A stretch of 56,644 nucleotides of DNA from Aquibaculum arenosum (GCF_029222965.1 NZ_JARHUD010000012.1:1-56644), one strand, 5' to 3'. Counted from the stretch's first letter, positions 9,346-17,144 are shown. Notes: generated from the letters alone by a model not told the origin. Program-made: numbers and translations.

Positions 9346-10566
9346 TTAGAGCACAGCTCCTTTCGCGCGAAGTTGACTGATAGCAACCTTTGAAAAGCCG
9401 TGCTCGCTCAAGATTTCATCACTGTGCTGGCCAACGGCTGGCGCACCGAACGGGGCGGGGCCGGGCGCCCTATCAAACTTGACCGGCTTGGTCATTGTGC
9501 GGTAGGCGCCGACGTCCTTGTTTTCGAGTGTCGTGACCAGATTCTCAGCGAGCACCTGGGGGTGATCGAACATGTCTTCGATCGGGCGGACGACCGAGCA
9601 GGGGACACGGCCCGAGAAAATCTTTTCCCATTCTTCCGCAGTATGCGCCTTTAGTGCTTCGTGGAGCGCCGGTAGCAACTCATCCGCCAGCACCGCCCGT
9701 TTTTTCATGGTGTCGTAGCGCGCGTCCGCCCCAAGCTCGTCCAGGCCGAGCAATTCGCACAGCGCAGTCCAAAAATGAGTAGAATGAGCGGAAATGTACA
9801 GGCGGCCTTCCTTAGTCGGGTGGATGCCGGTGACACGGCCAGAACGAAGATCGCGATGCACCTCTCGTCCCTCACCCTGCGCCCAGACAAAACGACCAGC
9901 CTGCATCGTCAGAGCAGTCCGCAGAAGTGAACAGCTAACATACTGCCCTTGGCCTGTACGTTCGCGATGATACAGGGCAGAAGTGACCGAGTAAGCTAAA
10001 AGCGCAGAGGTGTAGTAGTCGACGATCGACCCTAAAACAAGCTGTGGGCTGCCATCTAAATCCGGTTGAAATGTACATATTCCCGTCATGCTTTGCAGTA
10101 CTTGGTCAAAGCCGCCGTTGTTCTTCATTGGGCCTGTCTCGCCAAATCCGGTAACGGAGCAGTAAATAATGTCATCTTTTATTGTTTTTAATTTGTCGTA
10201 TTCAATGCCGAGACGTGGTGGAACGGAAGGTCTGAAATTGTGCACAACGATGTCAGTGCATGAAACCATCTTGTAGAATGCTTCTAGTCCATCGGGATTC
10301 TTCAGATCCAGGACGATTCCACGTTTGTTACGGTTGGTTCCGAGGAATGCCCGGCTCTCGCCTTCAAGCGTCGAAGGATAGTTGCGCATCATATCGCCCT
10401 GTGGCGACTCGATCTTTATGACATCAGCGCCAAAGTCGGCCAGCAACGTGCAGCCGTAGGGTCCGGCCAGATAGCTGCTCAGGTCGAGAACCTTTACGCC
10501 GGTGAGGGTGCCTGCAGTCTGCTGCGCTCCCTCCTCATCTGACAGGGACCGTACTTCTGCTACCAT
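9346..10566 (-). CDS. Class III CoA-transferase (CaiB/BaiF family)
   Basis: 406 residues, normal for the family, which moves CoA between carboxylic acids. Seen: GVKVLDLSSYLAGPY near residue 23, LADFGADVIKIE near 42, and the predicted catalytic aspartate D183 in GSIVDYY, the residue that forms the aspartyl-CoA intermediate. RTGQGQYVSCSL follows, as in formyl-CoA and succinyl-CoA:hydroxyacid transferases. Its ATG overlaps the stop of the upstream CitE-like gene (TAATG), so the transferase and lyase are translated together. A combined activate-then-cleave route (as in malyl-CoA or citramalyl-CoA pathways) fits; the acid is unknown. Confidence 0.92.
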   Translation of the reverse strand: MVAEVRSLSDEEGAQQTAGTLTGVKVLDLSSYLAGPYGCTLLADFGADVIKIESPQGDMMRNYPSTLEGESRAFLGTNRNKRGIVLDLKNPDGLEAFYKMVSCTDIVVHNFRPSVPPRLGIEYDKLKTIKDDIIYCSVTGFGETGPMKNNGGFDQVLQSMTGICTFQPDLDGSPQLVLGSIVDYYTSALLAYSVTSALYHRERTGQGQYVSCSLLRTALTMQAGRFVWAQGEGREVHRDLRSGRVTGIHPTKEGRLYISAHSTHFWTALCELLGLDELGADARYDTMKKRAVLADELLPALHEALKAHTAEEWEKIFSGRVPCSVVRPIEDMFDHPQVLAENLVTTLENKDVGAYRTMTKPVKFDRAPGPAPFGAPAVGQHSDEILSEHGFSKVAISQLRAKGAVL

Positions 10567-11465
10567 TATTCGACTCCTTGTGCTCTCTGGAAGCGCCGCG
10601 CGCGCTCGATTAATCGTTCCGCGCGTTCGGCGATTGGCGCATCTATCATCTTTCCCTCAAAGTATGCTGAACCGCGGCCAGCAACGGCGGCCTCCCGGTA
10701 GGCGGCCAAGAGCCTTTTGGCCTGCGCAACCGCCTCCGGAGCCGGACTGAACCCCTCGTTCAGCAGCGGCACGATGCTGGGATGGATGCAGGCGCCTCCC
10801 TCGAAACCGAAGCGCACCGACTTTGCGATGATCGAGCGCACAGTTTCCAAGTTCTGATAATCCGCAACGGTACCCATGGTGCCGACCGGCGCGATGCCCG
10901 CGGCGCGCGCTGCTATCGCCGCATGCTGCTTTGGATACTCAAAAACTTCTGGAAGGGGATCGGCACCCGTCGACAAGGCAAAATCCTCGCCACCCAAGCT
11001 CAGGCCAATGTTCCTCGGATGTGCTGCCGCTATCCCGAAGATCCGCGAGAAAGCCGCCGCAGTCTCGACCATGGGTATAAGTCGGGTATGCCCGACGGGC
11101 ATGTCGCGGTGGAGCTCGACCGCCTCGACCAGCTCGGCGAGCAGACGCACGTGGCTGGCGCTATCGATTTTGGGAAGCATTAGCGCGGCAACGTCCGGCA
11201 AAACGACAGCCTCGATGTCGCGGACAACCAGATCGAGCGGACGGTTGACGCGGATGATCACGTCGCCGCCCCGACGGCAACTCTGGGCGGCTTCCGCAAT
11301 AAGTCTACGTGCCTCCTGCTTGTCCCCGTCGGCGACGCTATCCTCCAAATCAAGCACAATCGCGTCCGCGCCACGCAAGTGCGCCTTTTCAACGAAGCGT
11401 CTGACGTTCGCGGGCACATACAGCATCGAGCGCCAAGGGAACTGGCATAGCTGGTTGATACTCAT
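10566..11465 (-). CDS. CitE-like (HpcH/HpaI) acyl-CoA lyase, second copy
   Basis: 299 residues from the ATG at 11465; an upstream in-frame start would extend into the LysR intergenic region. Motifs: RSMLYVPAN at 12-20, VLDLEDSV at 37-44, IIRVNRP with Arg72, Glu134 in IPMVETA, GGEDF at 158-162 and CIHPS at 226-230. It differs widely from the copy at 2789, so the two are not a recent duplication. It is the first gene of the minus-strand cluster, divergent from LysR, and is followed by the coupled CoA-transferase gene. Confidence 0.88.
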   Translation of the reverse strand: MSINQLCQFPWRSMLYVPANVRRFVEKAHLRGADAIVLDLEDSVADGDKQEARRLIAEAAQSCRRGGDVIIRVNRPLDLVVRDIEAVVLPDVAALMLPKIDSASHVRLLAELVEAVELHRDMPVGHTRLIPMVETAAAFSRIFGIAAAHPRNIGLSLGGEDFALSTGADPLPEVFEYPKQHAAIAARAAGIAPVGTMGTVADYQNLETVRSIIAKSVRFGFEGGACIHPSIVPLLNEGFSPAPEAVAQAKRLLAAYREAAVAGRGSAYFEGKMIDAPIAERAERLIERARRFQRAQGVE

Positions 11466-11524
11466 TGTCCGAACCTCCCGCGCTAAATCGCTGCAGCCTA
11501 ACGAGGCGACCGCTACTCTTCTCA

Positions 11525-11564
11525 TTTGGCCAAAAGGTAGAGGATCGTTTCCCTAGAGAGGAAA
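11525..11564. promoter_or_regulatory. Candidate LysR operator region between divergent genes
   Basis: Two dyads lie between the CitE-like start (11465) and the LysR start: a perfect palindrome TTTGGCCAAA at 11525-11534, and TTTCC-N7-GGAAA at 11548-11564 that also satisfies the T-N11-A LysR box form. Placement between divergent regulator and target operon is the usual LysR layout. Assignment is by pattern only. Confidence 0.4.
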
Positions 11565-11572
11565 TACCGTTT

Positions 11573-12619
11573 ATGCTGCTCCTCATAACCAACTGGAATG
11601 CCCATTTTTCGGGATATATCTTGAACATGAGCTTGCCCGTCATTTCGAGCGATCTCAGCCGCTTGCAACGGCGACTCGACTTCCGTCGGTTGCATTATTT
11701 CATGCAGATTGTAGATGCCGGCAGCCTCAGTAGCGCCGCCGTCGCGCTACGCGTTGCACAGCCAGCCTTGACAAAGGCCGTCCGCTCTTTGGAGTCCGAC
11801 CTGGACCTGACGCTGCTCAAGCGCTCGCCGCGCGGCGTTAAGCCGACGGCAGCGGGATCGCGGCTATACGTGCACTGCAAGACACTATTCAGCCAGCTGG
11901 AAGTAGCCTACCTCGACTTGAAGCGCGAGGAGGAACTGCAGACGGTCGTCCGACTCGGCCTGCCTTATAGTGTCGGAGCAGTTATGGCCGCCCCTCTGCT
12001 CGAAGCGGCGGTTGAACAGACTCCGAACATCTCCTTGGAAATGACGGAAAAGCATACTCCGGAACTAGTGGGACTGGTCGCTGCCGGTAAGCTTGACCTA
12101 GCACTGATCTCGACCACGGACCGGTTCCCCGAGCTTGAATATAAGGATCTGGTAAGTGAGGAAATATTTCTCGTCGCGCCATTTAATCGACATGCGGCGG
12201 ACCTGCGTTTGGGCATCGGAAGGCCGATTGAACTTAACCAGCTGCAACATGCCCCCATTATCCTACCTACGCCATCCCTGCACCTACGTATCTTAATAGA
12301 GCAGAAACTTAAGCAAGCCGGCGCAAACCTTCAGAATGTCCGAGAGATTGATGTATTCAGCATGATTCTGAACTGTCTAGACGCCGGGTTAGGCTACTCT
12401 ATCCTGCCTGCAGGATGGATACACAGGGAGGTTGCCTCGAAGCGCCTGCGCGCCGCGAGTTTCCGCGATCGCTACCTTATGTCTCGCGTGATATCGCTGT
12501 GCTGGGCACGGCGCGACGATTCGCCTGACGTCACTGGCGCATTGAAGCTAATCGAGCGAGTAGCGGCTGGTCTAATAGATTCGGGCGGCTGGATGAGTGC
12601 CAGCATGATTGACAAGTAA
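11573..12619 (+). CDS. LysR-family transcriptional regulator
   Basis: A winged helix-turn-helix (RRLHYFMQIVDAGSLSSAA, then AQPALTKAVRSLE and KRSPRGVKPTAAG) is followed by a periplasmic-binding-like effector domain with GLPYSVGAVMAAPLL and LVAAGKLDLALIS. The ATG at 11573 has GAGAGGAA upstream; the ATG at 11627 gives a more standard N-terminus without a good ribosome site. It is divergent from the CitE/CaiB/ABC cluster and probably activates it with a pathway acid or CoA ester as inducer. Its TAA stop (12617-12619) coincides with the edge of the IS3-family element, although the protein looks near full length. Confidence 0.88.
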   Translation: MLLLITNWNAHFSGYILNMSLPVISSDLSRLQRRLDFRRLHYFMQIVDAGSLSSAAVALRVAQPALTKAVRSLESDLDLTLLKRSPRGVKPTAAGSRLYVHCKTLFSQLEVAYLDLKREEELQTVVRLGLPYSVGAVMAAPLLEAAVEQTPNISLEMTEKHTPELVGLVAAGKLDLALISTTDRFPELEYKDLVSEEIFLVAPFNRHAADLRLGIGRPIELNQLQHAPIILPTPSLHLRILIEQKLKQAGANLQNVREIDVFSMILNCLDAGLGYSILPAGWIHREVASKRLRAASFRDRYLMSRVISLCWARRDDSPDVTGALKLIERVAAGLIDSGGWMSASMIDK

Positions 12620-12680
12620 AGTGGACCCCTTGGCCAGGACCATCTCTGCGGGCTTGTTAATTGGATTCTCGGCCGCTCCG
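12617..12680 (+). repeat. Left terminal inverted repeat of the IS3-family element (long, imperfect)
   Basis: Outer segment AAGTGGACCCC then AGGACC after six unmatched bases, then GCTTG..AATTGGATTC..GCCGCTCCG. The same three blocks occur in inverted order at the right end. With gaps the repeat spans about 60 bases, longer than the 20-40 usual in this family. Confidence 0.75.
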
Positions 12681-12696
12681 CACTCCTAAAAACCAA

Positions 12697-13641
12697 TCAA
12701 GTTGCGAAACCCTGCTGCTGATACGGTTGTGGGCATGTGGGCAACGCGCAAGCGTTGTCCAAGCGCAGCGTCATGTCCACAACTGTGCTGTCGATTTCCG
12801 CCCGGAGATGCCTATCGCGCCACACCGCCATCGGGGTCCGGTTGCCCAGCACCTGGTGTGGGCGTGTCTGGTTATAAAAGCTGATCCACGAACCGATCCC
12901 GGCACGCGCCTCGCCACCATCGGCATAGCCCTTCAGATAGACGTCCTCATGCTTGAGCGAACGCCACAGGCGCTCAATAAAGACGTTGTCCATCCACCGG
13001 CCACGGCCATCCATGGAGATGCGCACTCCGGCAGCCGTCAGTACGCCGGTGAAGGCGGTGCTGGTGAACTGGCTGCCCTGGTCGGTATTGAAGATCGCGG
13101 GCCGCCCGAAACGCCCCAGGGCCTCCTCCAGCGCCTCCACGCAGAACGAGCTGTCCATGGTGTTCGACAGCCGCCACGACAGCACTGCCCGGCTTGCCCA
13201 GTCCATGATCGCCACCAGATAGAGAAAGCTCCGCCCGATCGGAATGAACGTGATATCCGAGCACCACACCTGGTTCGGACGCTCGATGGTCATCGCGCGC
13301 AGCAGGTAGGGGAAGACCTTGTGTCCCGGTGCGGGCCTGCTCGTGCAGGGCTTCGGCCCCAAAGCGGCAATGCCCATCTTGCGCATCAGCCGCTGTACCC
13401 GCTTGCGATTGATGACATGGCCCTCCGCCCGCAGCATCACCGTCATCCGCCGCGAGCCGAAGAACGGCCAGGCGGTGAACAACTCATCGAGCCGCCGCAT
13501 CAGGGCGAGGTCGTTGTCATCAGTCGCGGGCGGCGGTCGATAGACGCTGGAGCGGGCCACCCCGAGCAGCGCACATTGCCGGCGCACCGACAGGCCGTCA
13601 TGTCGGCAGTCAACGAGCTTGCGGCGGTCCGGGGGGCTCAT
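12697..13641 (-). CDS. IS3-family transposase OrfB (DDE catalytic domain)
   Basis: 314 residues. It opens with an HTH_21-like segment (RRQCALLGVARSSVY), then the rve integrase core. The DDE triad is visible: Asp in WCSDITFIP, Asp in FNTDQGSQFTS, and Glu in FIERLWRSLKHEDVY, with the conserved RPHQ-L-GN-TP tail. It is normally made as an OrfAB fusion by -1 frameshifting from the upstream orfA, with which it overlaps by ATGA. No stop or frameshift is visible within it, so the element may still be active. Confidence 0.93.
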   Translation of the reverse strand: MSPPDRRKLVDCRHDGLSVRRQCALLGVARSSVYRPPPATDDNDLALMRRLDELFTAWPFFGSRRMTVMLRAEGHVINRKRVQRLMRKMGIAALGPKPCTSRPAPGHKVFPYLLRAMTIERPNQVWCSDITFIPIGRSFLYLVAIMDWASRAVLSWRLSNTMDSSFCVEALEEALGRFGRPAIFNTDQGSQFTSTAFTGVLTAAGVRISMDGRGRWMDNVFIERLWRSLKHEDVYLKGYADGGEARAGIGSWISFYNQTRPHQVLGNRTPMAVWRDRHLRAEIDSTVVDMTLRLDNACALPTCPQPYQQQGFAT

Positions 13642-13925
13642 CTTCCGGACCTCCTGGCTAAAAAATCCCGCTCCACAAGCAGTTCGCCGATCTTGGCGTG
13701 CAAGCGCTCGACCTCCCGGTCGCGCTCAGCCGCAGCGTTGCCGCGGCCGCTTTCGAAAGCCCGGGCCGCCTGGTCCTGTAGCTGCTTCTTCCAAGCATAA
13801 ATCTGGTTGGGATGAATCTGATAGCGCTGGGCCAGATCAGCCACCGTCGCCTGCTCACGCAACGCCTCCAGCGCAACCTTCGCCTTCACCGTCGCATCAA
13901 TCTTCCGTCGCGTCCGCTTCGTCAT
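13638..13925 (-). CDS. IS3-family transposase OrfA (HTH domain)
   Basis: 95 residues from the ATG at 13925, which follows GGAGCGGAGA. It has the usual OrfA structure: a basic start (KRTRRKID), a helix-turn-helix with VADLAQRYQIHPNQIYAWKKQLQ, and a C-terminal leucine-zipper-like segment (AERDREVERLHAKIGEL). It binds the IS ends and, fused to OrfB, carries out transposition. Its last codons contain the slippery site at 13659-13665. Confidence 0.92.
   Translation of the reverse strand: MTKRTRRKIDATVKAKVALEALREQATVADLAQRYQIHPNQIYAWKKQLQDQAARAFESGRGNAAAERDREVERLHAKIGELLVERDFLARRSGR
13659..13665 (-). promoter_or_regulatory. Programmed -1 frameshift heptamer T_TTT_TTA
   Basis: In the orfA reading frame the codons are GAT TTT TTA, giving the X_XXY_YYZ heptamer T_TTT_TTA. 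After a one-base backward slip translation continues without a stop through SQEVRKMSPPDRRK into orfB. An AGGAGG follows seven bases later. Confidence 0.75.
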
Positions 13926-13945
13926 TCTCCGCTCCTTTGCTGCGA

Positions 13946-14000
13946 CGGAGCGGCACCGAATCCAATTAGTCAAGCGGTCCTAAATCCGGGGTCCACTTCA
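13946..14000 (-). repeat. Right terminal inverted repeat of the IS3-family element
   Basis: Read inward: TGAAGTGGACCCC, AGGACC, GCTTGAC, TAATTGGATTC, GCCGCTCCG. It matches the left end block by block with small substitutions and a short gap. Confidence 0.75.
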
Positions 14001-14233
14001 CAGGAACGCCTACTTCGCGTTCTCAGGGCGACGACGTCAGCCGGGAGATCGGCTGCAGAAGGAGTCTCGATCCGGTGGACGGAGCTGGTTGAAAACGTTG
14101 GCTTTCGCGAAGCCGAACCGGGCCGGACGAGGTTCGCTCGGTTTGAGACGGAGGGCCGTTCAGAGACGGAAATTGGACCCGGCGTCAGCCTCTGAGGTTC
14201 GGGCGTCTCGGCTAAACGCCTTTGAAACAAACA
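14001..14233. other. No gene recognised between IS element and tRNA-Ser terminator
   Basis: This stretch has no ORF with homology or coding character I can defend. It may hold the remaining edge of the accessory region or a decayed gene. Confidence 0.5.
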
Positions 14234-14258
14234 GAAAAAAGGCCCCTAACAGGAGCCT
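14234..14258 (-). terminator. Intrinsic terminator after tRNA-Ser
   Basis: Minus strand reads AGGCTCCTGTTAGGGGCCT followed by TTTTTT: a short GC stem with an A/T loop and a T-run, 25 bases beyond the tRNA 3' end. Confidence 0.75.
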
Positions 14259-14280
14259 CATCTCGGGTTCGCTACAAGAT

Positions 14281-14373
<93 letters not shown>

Positions 14374-14504
14374 GCAGGTGTAGGCAAAGGGGCCCGCGGG
14401 GCCCGGGTCGACGATGGCGCGGACGTTAGCGAAAGCGCCCCCTGGCTGCAAGCGCCGGGCGTGGCCCGGGGCGAGAAATGTGTAGCGAGCGTACTGCGCC
14501 GACA

Positions 14505-14540
14505 AAAGCGAACGGGCGGCCCAAATGGAACCGCCCGCTG
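14505..14540 (-). terminator. Possible terminator of the secreted repeat-protein gene
   Basis: Minus strand CGGGCGG-N11-CCGCCCG followed by TTCGCTTTTG. The tail is only partly T-rich, so strength is uncertain. Confidence 0.4.
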
Positions 14541-14581
14541 TTTAGCTTTTTGCCCGCTTGTTGTGCGGGCGCCAAGCGCCG

Positions 14582-15274
14582 TCAGTTGCCGATGCTCTCC
14601 ACACCCAGGGAGATGGTGGCGACGTTCTGCGCGCCGATTGCCGTGGTGGAGATGCTGCCGATGTTGCCAATCGAGCCACCGCGCGAACGGCCCCAGCTGT
14701 CGGCATCAATGTTCACACTGCCGTCGATGAAGCTGTTGTTGTAGGCAGCGTTCACGATGATGGCGCTGGGCACCGTGGTCAGCGTCGATTCGTAGCTGAC
14801 GGCAAGGCCGGTGCTGCTGCCGTAGAAGCCGGCCGCACCTCTGAGGCTGGCCCAATCCACGTGCACGTCCGTGTCGCGGAACCGGTCCACCTCCACATGG
14901 CCCATCGAAGCATCAACGCCAATGAAGCCCGCAGCCTGCTCATGGCGGAGGGCTCCCTTGAACTCAACGGTCTCGCTGTGGGCCCCGGTTTCGATCGTGA
15001 CGTTGTTCACCGCGCCGGCTGCCAGGGTCTCCAGGGAGCCCAGGCCCTTGCGGTGCGAGCCGATGTTGCCGATGCGGCCGCCGTCGTCGGCACTGATGTT
15101 GATGCTCCCGTCGATGCGCGCCGTGTTGATGGCAACGTTGACCCATGGATCGGGGATGGAGATGTCGAGACCTCCGAGCTCAGGTACGCTGATATCGATC
15201 TCGGCCTGGGCGACGCCGACGGTGCCGGCGAGCAGCAGGGCGGATAGGGAGACTGACCATAATCCTGTGCGCAT
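14582..15274 (-). CDS. Secreted protein with internal duplication, function unknown
   Basis: 230 residues preceded by GAGAGGAAA. Residues 1-24 are a clear signal peptide ending VAQA. The mature part is rich in alternating small/hydrophobic residues. A ~50-residue unit occurs twice: IDGSINISADDGGRIGNIGS at 54-73, and IDGSVNIDADSWGR then SIGNIGS at 183-207, each followed by a similar T/A-rich stretch (VNNVTIETG; QNVATISLG). It also has a single FIGVDASMGHVEVD segment in the middle. There are no cysteines and no membrane helix, consistent with an extracellular beta-solenoid or amyloid-like surface protein, but that is inference; I do not recognise a named family. Confidence 0.75.
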   Translation of the reverse strand: MRTGLWSVSLSALLLAGTVGVAQAEIDISVPELGGLDISIPDPWVNVAINTARIDGSINISADDGGRIGNIGSHRKGLGSLETLAAGAVNNVTIETGAHSETVEFKGALRHEQAAGFIGVDASMGHVEVDRFRDTDVHVDWASLRGAAGFYGSSTGLAVSYESTLTTVPSAIIVNAAYNNSFIDGSVNIDADSWGRSRGGSIGNIGSISTTAIGAQNVATISLGVESIGN

Positions 15275-15329
15275 GAGACATTTCCTCTCTCTGGCGTGTT
15301 GTTATCGCGGTCGCTGTCCTGGCCGGCGG

Positions 15330-15599
15330 CTACTGCAGCAGGCGGACATCGACCGGGCGCTCGACGCCGCTTTCGGGTGACAGCGCCGGTGTCTCCTCGG
15401 CCTGCTCCCCTTCCGCTGCGTCGTCCGTCGGCTCGAACCAGGAGCCCTGCTCCGGGTCCAGCGAGCCGCTCGGTTCCTGGGTTTCGTTTGTGGTTGGTGT
15501 GGCGCGTACGCCCGTTTCGCCGGATTCCTCTGACGCTGCCGGCGGTGCGCCGGCGTCGGGCGTGCTGCGGCCGCTGCTGCATGCCGGTGAAAGCGCCCG
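15330..15599 (-). pseudogene. Possible remnant of a Pro/Glu-rich lipoprotein gene
   Basis: An open minus-strand frame carries a lipobox-like LSPAC at 15579-15593, then an acidic, low-complexity region (TPDAGAPPAASEESG; DPEQGSWFEPTDDAAEGE) and ends VERPVDVRLLQ-stop. There is no start codon between the upstream in-frame TAA (15600-15602) and the cysteine, and no hydrophobic signal in this frame, so a 5' frameshift or loss is needed. It sits directly upstream of the secreted repeat protein in the same direction and may have been its operon partner. Confidence 0.28.
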
Positions 15600-15688
15600 T
15601 TAAGGGGACGGCACGCGTGGTGCGGCGATGTGAAGGGTGAAGCTTGGGCGGATCTCGTCCGCCGTGGGGCCCGTGCAGCCCACAAAGC

Positions 15689-15723
15689 AAAAGCCCGCCA
15701 GGCCATTGACCTAGCGGGCTTTT
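15689..15723 (-). terminator. Intrinsic terminator after tRNA-Met
   Basis: AAAAGCCCGC (15689-15698) pairs with GCGGGCTTTT (15714-15723); A- and T-runs flank both sides, so it could act in both directions. It lies just past the tRNA 3' end. Confidence 0.85.
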
Positions 15724-15727
15724 CTGT

Positions 15728-15804
15728 TGGTAGCGGGGGAGGGACTTGAACCCCCGACACGCGGATTATGATTCCGCTGCTCTAACCAGCTGAGCTACCC
15801 CGCC
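15728..15804 (-). tRNA. tRNA-Met (anticodon CAT, elongator type)
   Basis: 77 bases including encoded CCA. Acceptor GGCGGGG / CCCCGCT, D arm GCTCAGCTGGTTAGAGC, anticodon stem GCGGA/TCCGC with loop ATCATAA giving CAT, T arm GGGGGTTCAAGTCCC. The G-C first acceptor pair and overall sequence fit the alphaproteobacterial elongator tRNA-Met. A CAT anticodon could also be the lysidine tRNA-Ile, but that is less likely here. Confidence 0.95.
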
Positions 15805-15818
15805 CCGGAGGGCGCCTT

Positions 15819-15848
15819 CTAATAGGAAGCGGGGGTGGTTCCTGTCAA
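15819..15848 (-). promoter_or_regulatory. Sigma-70 promoter of tRNA-Met
   Basis: Minus-strand TTGACA (15843-15848), 18-base spacer, TATTAG (15819-15824). The tRNA 5' end is about 15 bases downstream of the -10, leaving a short leader. Confidence 0.7.
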
Positions 15849-15932
15849 GCGTGCTGCGGCGCCGCGGACGGCAAAATGTGGTGTGCGGCGGGGCGCGGCG
15901 CCAGCCTGGGCTCAAGCGGCCCAGGCCTCCGT

Positions 15933-17144
15933 TCAGCGGTTCCAGGCCTGCTGCACCTCGAAGTGACGGCGGATCGCATCCACGACACCCTCCGTGAAAC
16001 GCTGCCGATGCCCGGGGTCGCGCAGGCGGCGTTCCTCCTGGGGGTTGGAGATGTAGCCGATCTCCAGCAGCACGGAGGGCACGGTGGGGGATTTCAGCAC
16101 CGCGAAGCCGGCGAAGCGGTGGGTGTTGCGCAGCAGCTCCACCCGCTGGCCCAGGGAACCGACCAGCATGGCCGCGTAGGTCTTGGAGAGGTTCATGGTG
16201 TCGCGCTGCGCAAGGCCCAGCAGGATCTGCCCCACCTCGGCCGGCCGGGAGGCCAGGTTGAGGCCGCCCACGGCATCGGCGCGGTTCTCCTTCGCCGCGA
16301 GCGCGGCGGCTTCGGCGTCGGAGGCCTCTTCCGACAGGGTGTAGACCGAGGCGCCACGGATGTCGCCCGAGGGGTGGGTGTTGGCGTGGAAGGAGATGAA
16401 GAGATCGCCGCGCGACTTTTCGGCAATGGCGAAGCGCTGGCGCAGCGGGATGAAGCGGTCGTCGTCGCGGGTCATCACCACGCGATAGCGCCCGGTGGCG
16501 GTAAGCGCGTCGCGCAGGCTGCGGGCGTAGCTCAGGACCAGGTCCTTTTCCTTGGTGCCGGAAACGCCGATGGCGCCCGGGTCGATGCCGCCATGGCCGG
16601 CATCGATGACGATGGTCGGGCGATGGTCGCGCGGTGGCGAGGGGACACCGGGCAGGGCGATGTCGATGGGCGCCAGCGGCTGGGCCGATTCGCGCAGACG
16701 GCCGACCTCCGCGCTCTGGAAAGCGTTGGCCGGCACGGGTTCCAGGTCCACCACCAGCCGGTGACTGCGTCCGGACTGCGGCGGCAGTTCCAGCACCCGT
16801 CGCACGCCCGCCGGTCGGTCGAGATCGAGCACCACGCGGCTGGTGCCGGGCGTGAAGAGGCCATAGCGCAGGGCCGAGACGTAGCCGCCGGCGATCTCTC
16901 CCGGCGGGTCGTTCCAGGTGATCTCCTGCAGGTCGATGACCACACGGTAGGGATCCGGCAGCGCGAAGACGCGCCAGGAGGAGCGCTCGCTGAGTTCCAG
17001 CACCACTCGCGTCATGTCCGGGTGGGTGCCGATCCGCGCATCAAGCACCGACGGCCGCGCCGCTGCCTGGCTCCCCAGTCCGAGGAGCAGCAGCAGCGCC
17101 AGCAACAGATGCAGCGTCCGGTATCCCTGCTTTCGACAGGGCAT
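15933..17144 (-). CDS. N-acetylmuramoyl-L-alanine amidase with AMIN domain (AmiC type)
   Basis: 403 residues from the ATG at 17144 (AGGGGG upstream; the TTG at 17147 is less likely). Signal peptide 1-29, AMIN targeting domain about 33-137, then the zinc amidase: IDAGHGGIDPGAIG with H184, Glu199 in TKEKDLVL, H253 in SFHAN, and the catalytic Glu in VLLEIGYISN near 378. It cleaves the amide between N-acetylmuramate and L-alanine in the periplasm and splits septal murein at division; the AMIN domain directs it to the septum. It lies downstream of the DsbA-like gene but is probably a separate unit. Confidence 0.94.
   Translation of the reverse strand: MPCRKQGYRTLHLLLALLLLLGLGSQAAARPSVLDARIGTHPDMTRVVLELSERSSWRVFALPDPYRVVIDLQEITWNDPPGEIAGGYVSALRYGLFTPGTSRVVLDLDRPAGVRRVLELPPQSGRSHRLVVDLEPVPANAFQSAEVGRLRESAQPLAPIDIALPGVPSPPRDHRPTIVIDAGHGGIDPGAIGVSGTKEKDLVLSYARSLRDALTATGRYRVVMTRDDDRFIPLRQRFAIAEKSRGDLFISFHANTHPSGDIRGASVYTLSEEASDAEAAALAAKENRADAVGGLNLASRPAEVGQILLGLAQRDTMNLSKTYAAMLVGSLGQRVELLRNTHRFAGFAVLKSPTVPSVLLEIGYISNPQEERRLRDPGHRQRFTEGVVDAIRRHFEVQQAWNR

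Larger units (their letters stand above)
12617..14000 (-). mobile_element. IS3-family insertion sequence, apparently intact
   Basis: About 1384 bp with matching ends: TAAAGTGGACCCC at the left and TGAAGTGGACCCC (read inward) at the right, then overlapping orfA and orfB with an intact frameshift site. The flanking three bases are AAG and CAG, not an exact target duplication. It sits at the 3' end of the LysR gene. The end sequence with a GTGGACCCC core is common in IS3-family groups; I cannot name the exact element. Confidence 0.88.

Noticed and set aside
12661-13800. 379-codon plus-strand ORF antisense to IS orfB
   Set aside because: Shadow of the transposase gene.
13970-14230. 86-codon minus-strand ORF between IS and tRNA-Ser
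   Set aside because: Crosses the IS end, composition atypical, no homology; considered chance.
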